Positions 23,714 through 34,531 of a stretch of DNA of 64,000 nt are shown here, piece after piece (position 1 is the first letter of the stretch; every line of letters begins with the position of its first letter). Origin of the DNA: Ligustrum vulgare (lineage: Eukaryota; Streptophyta; Magnoliopsida; Lamiales; Oleaceae). Location of the stretch: the NCBI GenBank assembly GCA_963555705.1, contig OY743187.1, positions 8,384,133-8,448,132 of the forward strand, written 5' to 3'. The notes under the pieces are model-generated. The model saw only the letters and a list, made by a program, of their open reading frames with translations, had not been told where the DNA came from and made no database searches. The position numbers and the translations under genes were made by a program.

Positions 23714-25480
23714 ATGGATGATGAATTTAGAAAATATATATTACCAAAAATACTAGAAGAAGAATTAGAATAACAAAAATTCAGAAAAAACTTTAGGAAA
23801 ACTAAAAGTTAAAGAAAAAACTGAAGAAGAACAAGATAAAAATGAATGAATAATTAGATTTGCTTATAGAATATTTTGACCAATTAAACATAGAAGATTT
23901 TAATGAATACTAAGTTTTAATGAATACTGGATGAGCACCTAGTCCAGCTCCAATAGGAACTTCCAAATAAGAATTACCAGATCCAAATGAAAGTTACACA
24001 CCTTTATATAGTAAACCACACTGACAATATTATGATAGAATTAGAGATAGACAACCACCTAAAGAGAATAAATATAAAGATAGATTTGAACAAAATAATA
24101 ATTATGATAAACATATTAATCATGGAGGAACAAAATTAGATTTGAATTGTAAAATAGATACTAAAAAAATCTTATTAACTTGAGCGGATTCAATGATACT
24201 GTTCTTTTTATACAATAAAGATGACACGTGGGAAAATACTGATAGAATGATAAATTTTTTAGTAGCATGTTTTGAAGAACGTGTTAGAAATTGGTGGGAT
24301 TGAATAAGTAGTGATACAAAGGCATTAATAAGAAGAAATGTACAAACAGAACTAATAAAATCAGATAGAAAAGGTATAGAAAGGTTAGTAGATTATATTG
24401 CTGATGAATTTTTAGGAGAAAATTGGATAAGTAATGTTGAAACAAAATCAATTAGAAAAAAAGATAATGCAAAAGTAAGACTAATAAATTTAACAGGATG
24501 TAAGACTAATAAATTTAACAGTATGTGATATGTGTAAAATCAAAGAATACACTTGTAAATTCAAAGAATACTATTATGTCCAATTCTATAGTAATGAAAA
24601 CCAAGAAGTATACAGAGATATGTATTACAATAAATTACCAGGTTCATGGGGGATATACTTTAAAATAAAATTTGAAAATTTTATCAGAGACAACCCTGGA
24701 ACACCTAGAACATTGGGATCAAGGATAAAATTCATATTTGAAAGATTAGCATGTATATATGTCAGTAAAGACAATTATTAAAGAAATCAGGAAAATTAAC
24801 TAGAATATGTTGTGAAGATATGGAAAAACCAATTCAATGGGGATGTAATCCTGAAAGAAGAAAACATAATAAAAGAAAACATAAAAATAGAAAGTTTAAA
24901 AAATTTAGAAACTTTAGGAAAAAATATATAAAATCTAGAAGATATTACAAAAGAAGATATAATTCAAATAAAAAATAAAACTTATAAGAAAGACAAAAAC
25001 CAATGCAAATGTTTGAATTGTGGAAAAATTGGGCATATAAGCACTGATTGTAAAAAAAAGAAAGTTAAAATATTACAAAAAGAATATCTAGAAATAGAAA
25101 GCGAACTAAGTGAAATAGAAACAAATAAGAACATAGATAAACAAGAATATGAAAGAATAGAAAGTTATGGATTAAAAGTAACTTTTGATAATAATAAATT
25201 CAGAAAAATACAAAAATTATCTTTAGACTTGAAAATAGGAAAATGGGAAATATTAGACAGAATATGGAAAAGAGAAACAGTAACAATAAATGAATATCAT
25301 AAAATTGAAAGGATAATAGATTTTAGAAACACTCAAGGAACACACAAATTAAATTTTTTAACAAAAAATACGGTTACAGAATTATTAACAAAGATCAATA
25401 GAAAACAAAGTAAAAAGATTCAATATGTTTACTTAACAGGTATTCAAATAATGTTTAAATCCCTGTTTAGAGAAGATTAG
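23714..25480 (+). pseudogene. Viral coat-protein region with CCHC zinc knuckle
   Basis: Open stretches interrupted by in-frame stops, mostly TGA (23847, 23877, 23932, 24022, 24181, 24301), plus a TAA at about 23968 and later breaks. Coat-like features include FFLYNKDDTWENTDRM and VRNWW in the capsid core (about 24205-24300), then Lys/Arg-rich segments and the nucleic-acid-binding knuckle CLNCGKIGHISTDC (about 25007-25050), with a 155-codon open frame after it. An acidic N-terminal part is typical of the family. The CACTA insertion follows directly at 25490. Confidence 0.7.
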
Positions 25481-25499
25481 ATGCACCTTCACTAAAACA

Positions 25500-25720
25500 A
25501 AGTTAGCCTTTTACGGTGTGCATTGCACACTGTAAAATCGTTAGGCGTGCATCCGCACGCCGTAAAATTTTACTGCATGCATTGATGCATGCCGTAAACT
25601 TATGACATGCATAATTGTGCGCTGTGATATGAAGTCACGGCGTTACGGCGAGCATTGATGCACGCCGTGAATTTACGGCGTGCAGCACTGCACGCCGTAA
25701 TTTAGGATTTTATTTATAAA
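25500..25720. repeat. CACTA left subterminal repeat cluster
   Basis: At least six copies of ACGGCGTGCA or its degenerate forms, arranged as back-to-back inverted pairs (for example GGCGTGCAGCACTGCACGCC near 25678). These are the expected binding sites of the TNPA-like accessory protein. Confidence 0.85.
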
Positions 25721-26126
25721 AAAAAATCTGTAAATTATAATTTCAAAAAACCTATAATAATAATAAAACAAATACTCATTAATGCATATATAATCAATAA
25801 ACGTGATTTCGATAAACAAACAATATCTTAGTAAGATTCAATGCTATATACAAAAATTTTGATCTCACATAACCTACTCAAAAATTTAGATAGGAATTAA
25901 TGTCAAAAATGTATAGACAACTACTTCAAAATAAACTTCAAATGTCGTAAAAAATAAAAGTATCTATATCGAAGCTTATTCTTTGACCAATAGTGCCATG
26001 TCAAAAATAATCAACTTCCTGCACATCACATAAATAATAAATTTATAATTAATAAATAATAAATTCATAATTATCATATCAAAAGTATATCAAAAAGTGA
26101 AGCATACATTTGTTGTGATTTCAACT

Positions 26127-26302
26127 AATCCACTTCATTGTACCTAATTGGCCATGCAATTGTACTTCCTAATGCATCTTCAAGAAGAAAAAACTCACGT
26201 GTAGGACTATATAAACTGACATTATCAATTACTTCAATAACCCAGACTTTCCAACATTCATTGTCAAGGGGCACATGATGCACTAAATCATTTGGATTTG
26301 TA
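26127..26302 (-). pseudogene. CACTA-type accessory ORF fragment
   Basis: A minus-strand open stretch contains LVHHVPLDNECWKVWV, LYSPTREFFLLEDA and GSTIAWPIRYNEVD. The LLEDAxGSxIAWP pattern is one I associate with plant EnSpm/CACTA proteins of unknown function. It appears to be the element's own remaining coding sequence. Confidence 0.55.
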
Positions 26303-26489
26303 ATTCTTTCATTTTCTTGAGCTCTTCGAGCTCTGTAAATCCATCAGCTGTAGTTTTGGAAGACGCACGTCCAGAAGATGAGAGATTCAAAGAACCCAAG
26401 TCCCCCAACAGTGACGCGGGAAAAATTTCTTCAATCACAAGCACCAAATTAGTCTTGATAGAGATTTTGGGCGAAGAGGGGGTGCCTTC

Positions 26490-26592
26490 TTCAGCATGTT
26501 AAGAAGAACACTAGCAGCTGTAGCATCTTGAGATTTTCCAACTGGATAAAGTCCACCAGGCTGATCAAATGACCATGGTCTGACAACAACAA
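26490..26592 (-). pseudogene. Captured exon, gene not identified
   Basis: The minus strand reads SIVVVRPWSFDQPGGLYPVG followed by KSQDATAASVLLNMLKK, clearly coding in composition and bounded by intron-like AT-rich DNA. I do not recognise the parent gene. It lies between the CACTA accessory fragment and the site-1 protease fragment. Confidence 0.5.
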
Positions 26593-26820
26593 TGGAGTCA
26601 TAAAATGAAATTTGAAAAGACACAATTTATTTTAAGGCAATGCAAAGCTCCTTCAAAGAAAGTAATACATACACGTGTAGAAAAAGCTACGGATACTAAT
26701 TTTAGCAATGTTTTATAAAAAAATAAATAAGGGCTAAGGATACTAATTTTGAACAAAGAAAAATAGAAAGAAATAAAATAATACATAGAAACAAGCAGAT
26801 AGAAATGCCAATACCCTATC

Positions 26821-26976
26821 CATGAGGTATCTCCCAAGTACTCATGCCACGTGACGAGAATGAGGTAATGTGATCTTTGTAATCAATACCACCAACACGA
26901 ATTATATCACTTTGAGGTATTTTGTTTCCTCTTATATTCAGGTATTTTGAGGCTTGTTGAAGCATATTCTTTGTCT
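26821..26976 (-). pseudogene. Captured site-1 protease (SBT6.1) exon fragment
   Basis: After an acceptor AG at 26977-26978 the minus strand encodes a stretch ending [20 protein letters not shown] then EIPHG. This is the segment of the plant membrane-bound subtilisin S1P/SBT6.1 catalytic domain preceding the catalytic Ser. Here the frame closes with TAG right after PHG and the rest of the protease is absent. It is a host-gene fragment carried by the CACTA element. Confidence 0.7.
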
Positions 26977-27380
26977 CTGCCCAATCCCAAAATCAGTTTG
27001 GAAATCCAAACTTCTGTTTTAATTGTTGCTTATGTAACTTCTATTATATATTTTAATAGTTAAACAGAGAACAGAAAATGTTCACTCAATTGACCAAGAC
27101 AAGTCCCTCAGATCCTTGAGGAGACATTTAACTAAGTGTGCCCCAATTGAGGTATAAAGGGATCTAAATCCAACAAATACTCCTATAGCCAACAAGAGCC
27201 AAAATTTATTAGATGTTTGAGACTTCCAGAAAATTTGAGAAACGAAATGGAAAAGCTAGTTGTCTCCTTTTTTCCAAATTAACTGTTGAATGGAATATAT
27301 CAAGTTCCATCAATAGGAAGAGTAATGTTATTAGTCAAATCAGAAAAATTTATTTCAACATAGTTGAACAACATTGTGAA

Positions 27381-27442
27381 CAACACACTCACATGGGGTG
27401 GGGTCCACCAAATGGTGGACCCCACCCCATGTGAGTGTGTTG
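27381..27442. repeat. Perfect 30-bp-arm palindrome (2-nt loop)
   Basis: The left arm (27381-27410, CAACACACTCACATGGGGTG then GGGTCCACCA) is the exact reverse complement of 27413-27442, with loop AA. The pairing extends by one further A:T on the outside. It is related to the foldback at 20001-20076. Confidence 0.95.
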
Positions 27443-27582
27443 TCCATTATTGTTGTCCAAGTAGCATTTTTCAATTTATTTATTTATTTCACTAGGACAA
27501 CAAAATGTCTTCACCTCAGCCTCAGGTGGGGGGAAAAATTACATTTCTAAACATTGAAAGGCAACGAGGTAGAGATGTTTAC

Positions 27583-27693
27583 CATGGGTCCGCTTGCAAT
27601 ATAACGGAAACCAACTGATTCTCCATAATCTTTCCAGAAGGCAAAATTTTCAGGTGTGACATAGTCTTTGATAGTAAGATGCAACGGAGTTGG
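27583..27693 (-). pseudogene. Captured lipoyl synthase exon (C-terminal)
   Basis: A 37-codon minus-strand exon with AG before it and GT after it encodes [20 protein letters not shown] and then [16 protein letters not shown]. This matches the C-terminal region of mitochondrial lipoyl synthase (LIP1), a radical-SAM enzyme that inserts sulfur into octanoyl-protein. It is preceded by the adjacent LIP1 exon at 28018-28189 in the right order and phase. The final exon was not found. Confidence 0.8.
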
Positions 27694-28017
27694 CTGCAAA
27701 CAAGGAATGGCAGTAAAATAATTTCAGTCTTGAAAATGTGTTTCAGATGGACTAAAGCAATTGTAGGTGGTAACAAAATGAAATTAAATTTACACATCAC
27801 CACAAGTTTGTTTCTATCTATTCCAAAATGTCTATTGAGATTTACTAATAGTTATTAACTTATCAAATAAATAAGAAAATGAAGTATTGGCAAAGTCATC
27901 CAAATTCATATGGTTCTTGCATAAAGCAGTAAGTGTCGTCGCTAGTAATTTCTAAAGTTCTGGAGGGCAGACTTATCCAAGAGTCTAGCTTGTAAAGCCC
28001 TCTGCATTTCAACTAAC

Positions 28018-28189
28018 CTGTAAATATTGTCCTAGCGTCAAAATGTCAACATCTATGGCCCTTAAATCAGCCATGGCTTGCTTCAGCTCATCATCAGTTT
28101 CACCTGGTCCCAACATAATAAAAGATTCTGTAACCATCCCTTGCTTACTGAGCTTTGCATGTTTCAGAATGGATAAACTTTGTTCATAC
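28018..28189 (-). pseudogene. Captured lipoyl synthase exon (radical-SAM barrel)
   Basis: The exon encodes [20 protein letters not shown] then [20 protein letters not shown] and [12 protein letters not shown], with AG/GT borders. The family has KTSIMLGLGE where this copy has [10 protein letters not shown], so the fragment has diverged. The upstream CxxxCxxC cluster exons are absent, so no enzyme can be made. Confidence 0.85.
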
Positions 28190-28509
28190 CTGTACCATGC
28201 AATTAAATAGCTTATCATGATAGCACTAACAATAATGTGGATGTTTATAACAATGAATTTGAACCCAAGATTTTAACTGAAATGTATTTAGCTTTCAGAA
28301 TAGAAATTAATATTTTTATTGATGATAGAACTCTACGCTGAAAGGGAAATGGTAAGTCGGTACTAACAATTTTTAACTGAAGAGACTATTGCATCAATAG
28401 TTTTTGAATTACAAAAAGTTCTAAAAAGGGTTCACTTTATCTCAAAGCAGAAATACCCCCAACAAGTTTAGTGTGGATACTTGCAAACCAACTTAGAAAC
28501 AACTTGATA

Positions 28510-28571
28510 ATCATAAGATTGCGAACCAACACCATTTCCTGCTCCTAGCTCATTTGCCACCCTTACTCTGT
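28510..28571 (-). pseudogene. Captured MATE-transporter exon fragment
   Basis: After an acceptor-like TGTACAG the minus strand reads VRVANELGAGNG. This is the conserved RVxNELGAGN motif of plant MATE/DTX efflux transporters. Only this short segment is recognisable; beyond it the reading has no family resemblance. Confidence 0.6.
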
Positions 28572-29704
28572 ACATTAGATAAACTACACAATTTTTCAAA
28601 GAGCATGTAACTAGAGACAAAAGCACAAAGTAACTCAACGGGTGGAGGAAATTATCAACTTTGACAAATCCGGTTCATAACACAGAAAAATTGAGTGATT
28701 TGAGTGAGAAAGCATACAAATTATGCACATCCCATGTGCAGAGGATTTACATAAAAGATGATGTATCAAGCTACATCAAACCAACAAATGCAGGCATTAG
28801 AAGCAGCCAGTTAATATAGGTATTCAGACTGAAATTAAAAAATAAAAATGCAAGAAGTATATTTATCCAGATGTCAATGTATGAGTGTAGTAGTCTATTA
28901 AGGCAAATTTCTGCATTACAGGGAAAATAAACTCCAGAGAAAATTGCATTCTTTCCACTTAAAACACCCTCAGTTTTCACGTGACATAATTTCATTAAGT
29001 CTAAAATAGGAGAAGGGCATCAAAAGCAGGTTCTTGGGATGGTGAGTGGCTTTCGATGTTTAAAATTTGAGCCAGTTCAGTCAAATAGTAGGTTTTGGCG
29101 AACCAGCCTTGAACAAGACCCATGATATGGTACTAAACCACCATTAGTTTCATATAGGGTTTCTTTTAACCAACGTGAGTAGGCTGCCTCTATTCTGACA
29201 TAGTGTGCTCTCACTTACTCACTATTATAGCTTATTCTGCCTAGTTGAAAAATTTATTCTCATCATCTTTTACTTCAATTCAAAAATTCATCAGCAATAA
29301 AATGAGCACATCCACAAAGCATTCCTGGTTGGCTGGTCATCCATTGCCGAAAAGGAAAATGTGAAAGAAAATTATATAGAACTTCCTTGTAAATCCTCAG
29401 AACGAATTTTTGGTTGTGCATTCGAATTAATACACGTTTACCCGCTCATCAGGGCCATCATGAGAAAGGTGAAAGTGTCAAATAATGCTTTCTCACTTCA
29501 AAAGTATTCAATTAAAACCCTAACTATTCAAAATCTAAAATTAACAATTATAATAAAAAAATTAAACTAAAAATTCAATTTAAGCTAACTAAATTCTTAA
29601 ATTTCCAAAATCTGAAAATCTCAAATATAACTCAACAACCTAAATTCTTAGAATTCTAAATCTGAAAAATGTGTGTGTGTGTGTGTGTGAGTGAGTGTGT
29701 GCGC

Positions 29705-29977
29705 CAATGTTTTCAGAACCGGACCGGGCATCGACCCGACGGAGAGACTGGGTCAAGGGTTGGAGGGTCAACCCGGAGTAAACTCGGGGTCGACCCGGAC
29801 ATTAATTAATATTAAAAAAATATTTAAAAAAATAAAAAAAATAAAAAATATATAAAATCCGGGTCGGGTTGTTGACCGGGTTTGACCAAACCGGGTTTTT
29901 AATGTGACCCGACCCAGTTTTTGGGCCGGATCGCGGGTTTCCGGGTCGACCCTACCGGGCCGGGTTTGACAACATTG
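29705..29977. mobile_element. 273-bp hAT MITE inside the CACTA
   Basis: The ends CAATGTTTTCAGAACCGG and (reverse complement) CAATGTTGTCAAACCCGG form the TIR. The flanking 8-bp duplication GTGTGCGC is perfect (29697-29704 and 29978-29985). The interior is rich in GGGTCGGGTT and CGACCCGG. Confidence 0.92.
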
Positions 29978-30189
29978 GTGTGCGCAGTTGCGTGTGTGTG
30001 TATTGGAGAAGGGAAGGGGAGATTACCGTGCGGGTGGGGCTGGTGGTGGAGGCAACGTTGGCTGGCGGTTGGAGGAGAGACAAGAGAGGGAGAGATGCCG
30101 AGAGGGAGCCGAGGGTGAGGGAGTGAGAGAGATGAGAAGATGGGGGAATCGCGCCTAATATTTTTCCACGCGAAATGTTAGAAATCCCG

Positions 30190-30420
30190 GTAATAAACTA
30201 GTATTTTTACGGCGTGCAAAAATGCACGCCATAAATACTTAGTTCCCTGTGACTTGTTTACGGCGTGCACCTATGCGTGCCGTTACTGGTGATTTTTTAT
30301 GGTGTGCACTTATGCGCGTCGTAAATTACCTATTTTTATGGCGTGCAATTTTTGTACGCCATAAAAAATCTAATTTTACGGCATGCCTAATTTACACGTC
30401 GTAAATACATGCCGTAAAAG
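30190..30420. repeat. CACTA right subterminal repeat cluster
   Basis: Repeated TTACGGCGTGCA / TGCACGCCATAAA-like motifs in alternating orientation, for example at 30209-30235 and 30260-30282, mirroring the left cluster. Confidence 0.85.
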
Positions 30421-30438
30421 GTCACTTTTGTTGTAGTG

Positions 30439-31121
30439 CTTTGACTGTAAGTTTACTTTATGGAAGAATTATAAATTTAAAAGACAGTCATTTAGGAACA
30501 GTAGAAGGAAATCTAGCATCTAAGAAAATAACATTTAGCCCTTGTTTGGTTCACATTAAATTTACCTCTTTTTTCTACAGTATTCAAACTTAACCATCAA
30601 TCAAAAGTCAAGCCCACAATCTTTTACTTTTCAATCAAATCCCAACCATCTATTCTTCTAAAAATCACTATTCATTTCAAAAAAAACTCTTTTTAAACAA
30701 TACCAAACACACACTTACATGTTACCCCAAATATTGTATATCATTGAAAGACAGAAATTTTAATGAAGTGTTAGGACTACATTTCAAATTACATAAAGAT
30801 GATATAATGGAACCAGGAGATAAAATTATGACTATAGAATATAGGGCATTATACACATTTACTAATTCTAATTATGGAAACATTTATTCTAAAAAATCAT
30901 ATATTGAAATTCATAAAGAATGCAAAGATTTTGGTAAAGCTGTGGAACCAGATAAACAAATAAGTTTAGTCCTAAGAAACTATGAACTTACTATAACAAA
31001 AAATAAATCAGAAATTATAGAATTAAGAGAAGAAGAATACCCTAATAATAACATAACATTTGAAGATGGCAGATTAATTAGAAGATCAACAAGTTTACCC
31101 AATAGAAAACAATTAGGATAG
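30439..31121 (+). pseudogene. Viral movement-protein-like domain, MITE-interrupted
   Basis: Viral sequence resumes after the CTT duplication, is split by a MITE (30537-30713), then continues open for 125 codons (30744-31121). The segment DKIMTIEYRALYTFTNSNYG resembles the core of caulimovirid movement proteins (30K superfamily), followed by a Glu-rich stretch and SLPNRKQLG. The N-terminal part lay where the CACTA and MITE inserted or is lost. Assignment is by short motif and genomic position. Confidence 0.5.
30537..30713. mobile_element. MITE inside the viral movement region
   Basis: AGCCCTTGTTTGGTTC at the left and ACCAAACACACACT at the right form an imperfect TIR. Flanks TAACATTT and TTACATGT agree at 6 of 8 bases, a likely decayed hAT-type duplication. 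Confidence 0.65.
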
Positions 31122-31140
31122 TAATACCAGATAAATAAAA

Positions 31141-32008
31141 CTTCGTAGAAATACTGGAAATATGAAAATAGAAGGTGAATATTTCAATGGAAAAGAATAT
31201 ATAAAATGATCAAATATAATAGAGAAGAACATAGAAATCATTTGATAAAATTTATAAATGAATGTAAAAAAGAAGGAATTGTTCTTTCAAAAAACAAAAC
31301 CATAAAAGAAAAATAAGAAATTGATTTTCTTAGATTATCAATCGATAAAAGAGGAATAAAATTACAAACCCATATATCTAAAAAGATAGAAAGTTTTCCA
31401 GATAAATTATAATCAAAAGAACAAATACAAATTTTTTTAGGATGTTTAAATGATGTAGAAGGATTTATTGAAAATCTTTAAAAAAAAAAGAGACATAAAA
31501 TCCCGATTTTACTTAGAAAAACAAATATCAAATGATGGAGTAATGAGCACACAGAAATTGTTAAAGCACTAAAAGAAGAATGTAAATATTTACCAAAATT
31601 AAGATTACCAAATGAAAAAGATAATTTAATAGTTAATACTGATGCCTCAGATAAATATTGGACAGCAATATTAAAAACATATCTTAATGAAATTTGCAGA
31701 TATTCCAGTGGAACGTTTAACCAAGTAGAAATAAATTATACTACTCATGAGAAAAAATTATTAACAATTATCAGAGTAATAAAAAAGTTTTCATTATTTT
31801 TATTATCCAAAAAATTCATTGTTGAAATTGATAATCTCAAGTTGCATGCTTAGTAAAAAATAAGTTACCACCAGAACCTCAATATAGGAGGCTCCATAGA
31901 TGGCAAGCCTATTTGGCATTTTATAATTTTGATATAGTTCATATTAAATGTGTCAATAATTATCTTGCAGATTTTTTAAGCAGGAATATTGAATTTGCAG
32001 ATGGATAA
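31141..32008 (+). pseudogene. Viral reverse transcriptase/RNase H remnant
   Basis: The aspartic protease and the RT palm with its catalytic YxDD are absent: sequence passes from about 31130 to the post-palm part of RT (KKEGIVLSKNKT, about 31266-31302). RNase H is recognisable from about 31630 (VNTDASDKYWTAIL, GTFNQVEINYTTHEKKLLTI). It ends RWQAYLAFYNFDIVHIKCVN then ADFLSRNIEFADG, with stop at 32006-32008. The frame is broken by several TAA and TGA codons and an A-tract slip near 31482. Known role of the family: converting pregenomic RNA to DNA; this copy cannot do so. Confidence 0.8.
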
Positions 32009-33145
32009 TATCAAAAAATCCTTGATAGACGCCAAACAGCGAATGAACTTCCTCACAGAGGAAGCTGAAGATATAAAACTTGGAATTGAGCAATTAGTAG
32101 AAACTCTCCAGGAAAGTTTCAACCAATTGATGGAAATCTCAAATTTTCATTACAATTATACCAAAGAATTGCGCGATAACATAATTGAGATTGAATCTCA
32201 GTTTGAATCGTTAATTACCAAACATGGTGATACCAAACAGGTTATATCAAAAATACAAACATGTACATCTTATGGAAGCAGTGGTGGACCAATGATTAAA
32301 AGAGATGAACCAATTCCAACGAAAGTAAGCATAAATGAAGCCAGTCCTCGAAAAGTGACAATCAAAGATGAACATGCAAGAGTAATCAAAATTCTTGTTG
32401 AGGAAGAAGATGATTCTCCTTTTTACCAAAAGAAGACGAATATAAAATTACTGTCAAAGTTATATATGAACTCTAAGAATGTGATTATTATTACATTTCA
32501 TCTGGAGATCATGTATACCCACGATTGATCATTACTCAGGGAGGAGATCCCGTTATAACAAAAATGACAGCAGATTATAAATTTTTGGATCTTATCTACC
32601 CAGGGAAAGATTTGAAAGAAATTGAAAATTTTGATGATTTACTAAAAGGAGAAATTTTAAAGTTTGCCCAAGGAAGACCCATATATTTAAAATTGTGTTC
32701 GATCAGTCCTGAGATTGATGGAAAGATATATTATCTTGCTGAACATATTATCACAATTGGGTAAGTTGCTCGAAATTTTCAAATTGAAGCAAGAAAAAAT
32801 ATCAAGCCAATACCAAATGTTACAAGATCATGGTTTAGATCTCGAAGGGTGTTTGGAATTAAGGTTCTCTACAAAATTGCCAAAAACTTGTATGATAAAA
32901 AATTCAAATGTATATGTCGGTATAATGGATGGACCCTCCTCACTAATGGAGAAAAAGAAAAAGTCAACAATCTTGAAAGAATACATCAACAAGTTGACAC
33001 CCATCAAATCCATGGAACATTTTCTACTATACAAGAGGCGTGTATAACTAGGAATTGCCCACATGCCAACAGAATTGATGGACAACTGGTATCTACTCTA
33101 TTAAAGGAGAGTGAAACGTGGCAAAAAATAGACAACACAATGTAA
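32001..33145 (+). pseudogene. Viral transactivator/viroplasmin-like region
   Basis: The ATG at 32001 overlaps the polyprotein stop by 8 nt. The first frame (to 32528) is a coiled-coil domain (QMDNIKKSLIDAKQRMNFL) followed by a Ser/Lys-rich segment. A frameshift then leads to ADYKFLDLIYPGKDLKEIEN and FAQGRPIYLKLCSISPEIDG. Another TAA (32762-32764) and a continuation follow to 33145. Position after RT and before the promoter is that of the TAV/inclusion-body gene of caulimovirids. Assignment rests on position plus weak resemblance. Confidence 0.55.
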
Positions 33146-33174
33146 GGGTCATGTGAGAAGAGAAAAAATAGAGG

Positions 33175-33330
33175 ACAGGTGTGTCCTTGTAATAATCAAT
33201 AAAGGGACAGGTGTGTCCTTACGTGTCCTTGTAATATTAATGAAAAGCTGAAAAATTATTAGGTCGATGATGTAAGTAGTGATGTAATTATATCCAATGT
33301 AATATTATAAATACAAGCCTTCGGGCCAGT
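33175..33330 (+). promoter_or_regulatory. Pararetroviral pregenomic-RNA promoter
   Basis: A direct repeat of GGACAGGTGTGTCCTT (about 33176 and 33211) is followed by an as-1-like pair TGATGTAAG / TGATGTAAT (about 33268-33288). A TATA element TATTATAAATACAAG follows at about 33303-33317. This spacing matches CaMV 35S-type promoters. The elements look intact although the coding regions are not. A leader with short ORFs runs on to 33765. Confidence 0.75.
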
Positions 33331-33765
33331 TGAAGGACAGAACTCACTTGAGCACTCAGTTTGTGAGAAAGCCAAAAGATTTTCTGTCTTTAAAAAAATT
33401 CTCATACCAAATTTGTATCTATCTTCATATTATCAATATAATTCCAGTCGATTTATAAAAATATGATGAGTCTCTAAATTTCTGTCTTTTGAATCTCATC
33501 TCCTAAAGAAGATATATTATTAAGAAAACTCCATAGACTCTATCCTAAAATATTTTCCGTCTAAAAGGTTATACAGTGAAGGCATCCAGGTTTAGCTAAT
33601 AACCCGTGAAGGCAAGAGGCCATTGAAGGGTGTTGAGTAGAAACCTATAAGCCTGAAGGTCACTAACAATAGAAGGAAAATACAAAGGTACTGAGAACAG
33701 GAAATGAGGTTAGTATTCTTAATAAATCTATCTTTACGGAATTAGGAGGAAGAAGAGCTTTTAAC

Positions 33766-34509
33766 ATGACAAAATTAAGAATTGTTAAATTTAATTATCA
33801 AAACAATCCTTATAAGGATGAATATCATAGCATAATTGAACATTTATTCATGCATAAACAATTTACTAGACCAAATAATGAAATAAAAAAGTTATATCAT
33901 ATTTATATGCCATGTTTGTTAGTTATCTTTCCAACATTAAAAAGAATAGTAGGATTAGAAATTACAAAATCAATTATTTATTTTTGGCTTGATTGTGATA
34001 ATACTGAAATAAATAATGAATTATATTTAGGATATGTGTTCGGTAGGGATAATGATTATGATCATGTAATAGATTATGACAGTGATGGAATAGTGGGTCT
34101 CTCTTTACTAGTTTTTGAAAATCTTAATATCATGAATAAAAGCAATTATATCATGAAAAAACTTAGATCTAAGAGAGGTCCATATAAAGTTAAAAAGAAT
34201 ATCAAAAGTAAAAAGGGTATTGAATATGAGAATGAAATTGATAAAATAGGATACCAAGAGCAACTTCATGCATCACAAGATATATTAAAAAGTTTTAAAG
34301 AAAATTTGATAGAAAATTTTGCTAGAGATACTGTAAAATCTATAATGATACAAGATATTCAAGATATAATTGATAAATTAGAAAAAAGAAAGAAAAATAT
34401 TTCAAAATATAATACACCATTTGAACCAAGCATAGATATCATGGCTGACATAGATATTATCAATTCTCAAACACTGATAGAATTTGAAAAGTTACTTGAA
34501 ACTTTATAA
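33766..34509 (+). CDS. Intact 247-aa viral ORF, unknown function
   Basis: The longest undamaged viral frame here, first after the promoter and leader. The N-terminal half (to about residue 130) looks globular, with a hydrophobic run YHIYMPCLLVIFPTLKRIVG and an acidic segment around DNDYDHVIDYDSDG. The middle is basic (KLRSKRGPYKVKKNIKSKKG) and the C-terminal third is helical. I recognise no domain. It is positioned like the ORF1 product of caulimovirids whose first gene is of unknown function. Why it alone stayed open is unclear. Confidence 0.6.
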   Translation: MTKLRIVKFNYQNNPYKDEYHSIIEHLFMHKQFTRPNNEIKKLYHIYMPCLLVIFPTLKRIVGLEITKSIIYFWLDCDNTEINNELYLGYVFGRDNDYDHVIDYDSDGIVGLSLLVFENLNIMNKSNYIMKKLRSKRGPYKVKKNIKSKKGIEYENEIDKIGYQEQLHASQDILKSFKENLIENFARDTVKSIMIQDIQDIIDKLEKRKKNISKYNTPFEPSIDIMADIDIINSQTLIEFEKLLETL

Positions 34510-34531
34510 ATTATTTATCTCTGTATTTATA

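Larger units (their letters stand above)
25490..30438. mobile_element. CACTA (EnSpm) element carrying host-gene fragments
   Basis: Begins CACTAAAACAAAGTTAGCC and ends with the complement of CACTACAACAAAAGTGACC, flanked by the 3-bp duplication CTT (25487-25489 and 30439-30441). Both ends carry clusters of TTTACGGCGTGCA and TGCACGCCGTAAA motifs in both orientations. No intact transposase is present. The minus strand carries a degenerate CACTA-type ORF segment, site-1 protease, lipoyl synthase and MATE fragments, and an unidentified exon. Confidence 0.92.

Noticed and set aside
25500..30420. CRISPR-like regular repeats (inverted ACGGCGTGCA pairs)
   Set aside because: Plant nuclear DNA; the repeats are CACTA subterminal motifs in alternating orientation with irregular spacing.
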